Source: Treponema sp. (lineage in GTDB: Bacteria > Spirochaetota > Spirochaetia > Treponematales > Breznakiellaceae). Taken from it: a stretch of 6,613 bases of DNA. Location: the NCBI GenBank assembly GCA_031261385.1, contig JAISJS010000086.1, positions 1 through 6,613 on the forward strand, written 5' to 3'. Numbering within the stretch: the first letter of the stretch is position 1; each line of letters opens with the position of its first letter. Shown piece by piece: positions 6,485 through 6,613 of the stretch. The notes beneath the pieces are model-generated. The model did not search any database and was not told the DNA's origin. It saw nothing but the letters and a program-made list of their open reading frames with translations. A program made the position numbers and the translations under genes.

Positions 6485-6613
6485 ATGACCAAGTATCGAG
6501 AGATTCTCCGGCTTCATAGCCAGGGGATCAGCAAGCGAAGTATTGCGGCGAGTCTGGAGTGCTCCCGCAATACCATACGGAGAGCGATTAGCCGGGCTGA
6601 GGAAAAGGGGCTC
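6485..6613 (+). CDS. istA: IS21-family transposase IstA, N-terminal part
   Basis: Only the first 43 codons are inside the window. They start MTKYREILRLHSQGISKRSI and continue with AASLECSRNTIRRAISRA and EEKGL. This is the helix-turn-helix DNA-binding region (about residues 5-38) that opens IstA proteins and recognises the repeats at the element's ends. The DDE catalytic domain would follow downstream. IstA acts with the ATPase IstB, expected immediately after it. The start is supported by AGGAGGT five bases upstream and by the family's characteristic MTKYREILRLH opening. Confidence 0.88.
   Translation, partial: MTKYREILRLHSQGISKRSIAASLECSRNTIRRAISRAEEKGL

Larger units (their letters stand above)
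6326..6613 (+). mobile_element. IS21-family insertion sequence, left end (partial)
   Basis: The element consists of a terminal region of about 159 bp followed by the start of istA on the plus strand. The outer end is placed at the TG of 6326-6327, because IS21 elements begin with 5'-TG and because recognisable phosphoesterase coding sequence stops exactly there. The end carries a four-unit 22-bp array. The rest of istA, istB and the right end lie beyond the window, so target duplication cannot be checked. Confidence 0.7.

Overview
The window carries ordinary bacterial chromosomal genes on its first 5.65 kb and mobile-element debris on its last 1 kb. Protein style (ArgG with a [15 protein letters not shown] loop, a DHH/DHHA1 protein with an MDTSDLTRGA motif, roughly 50% GC by eye) and short compact intergenic regions remind me of a gut-type spirochaete such as Treponema. 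That is recall, not proof, and no taxonomic marker gene is present.

Layout. Positions 1-2717 are a leftward pair: a DHH-family phosphoesterase (1728-2717) followed with zero spacing (TAAATG) by a hybrid sensor histidine kinase (1-1727). The kinase runs off the left edge inside its receiver domain. A 79-bp divergent region (2718-2796) holds a good promoter for argG. Positions 2797-5650 encode argininosuccinate synthase (argG) and argininosuccinate lyase (argH), the last two steps of arginine synthesis (citrulline + aspartate to argininosuccinate, then to arginine + fumarate). They are split by a 196-bp gap nearly filled by a long imperfect palindrome built from CGCAGAG units.

From 5651 the sequence is eroded. 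First comes the C-terminal piece of a small nucleotidyltransferase, frameshifted at an A7 run. Next are about 180 bp with no supported gene. Then comes the 3' part of a metallophosphoesterase gene (leftward), cut by an IS21-family insertion sequence. The IS starts near 6326. Its end carries four degenerate units spaced at exactly 22 bp. Its istA transposase gene starts at 6485 and runs off the right edge. The first 30 codons of the apparent phosphoesterase ORF are read from IS end sequence, so that N-terminus is an artefact.

I did not find a clearly new multi-gene system. The best leads are the 22-bp array at the IS end, the inferred IS/phosphoesterase junction, the palindrome inside the arginine operon, and the nucleotidyltransferase remnant behind argH.
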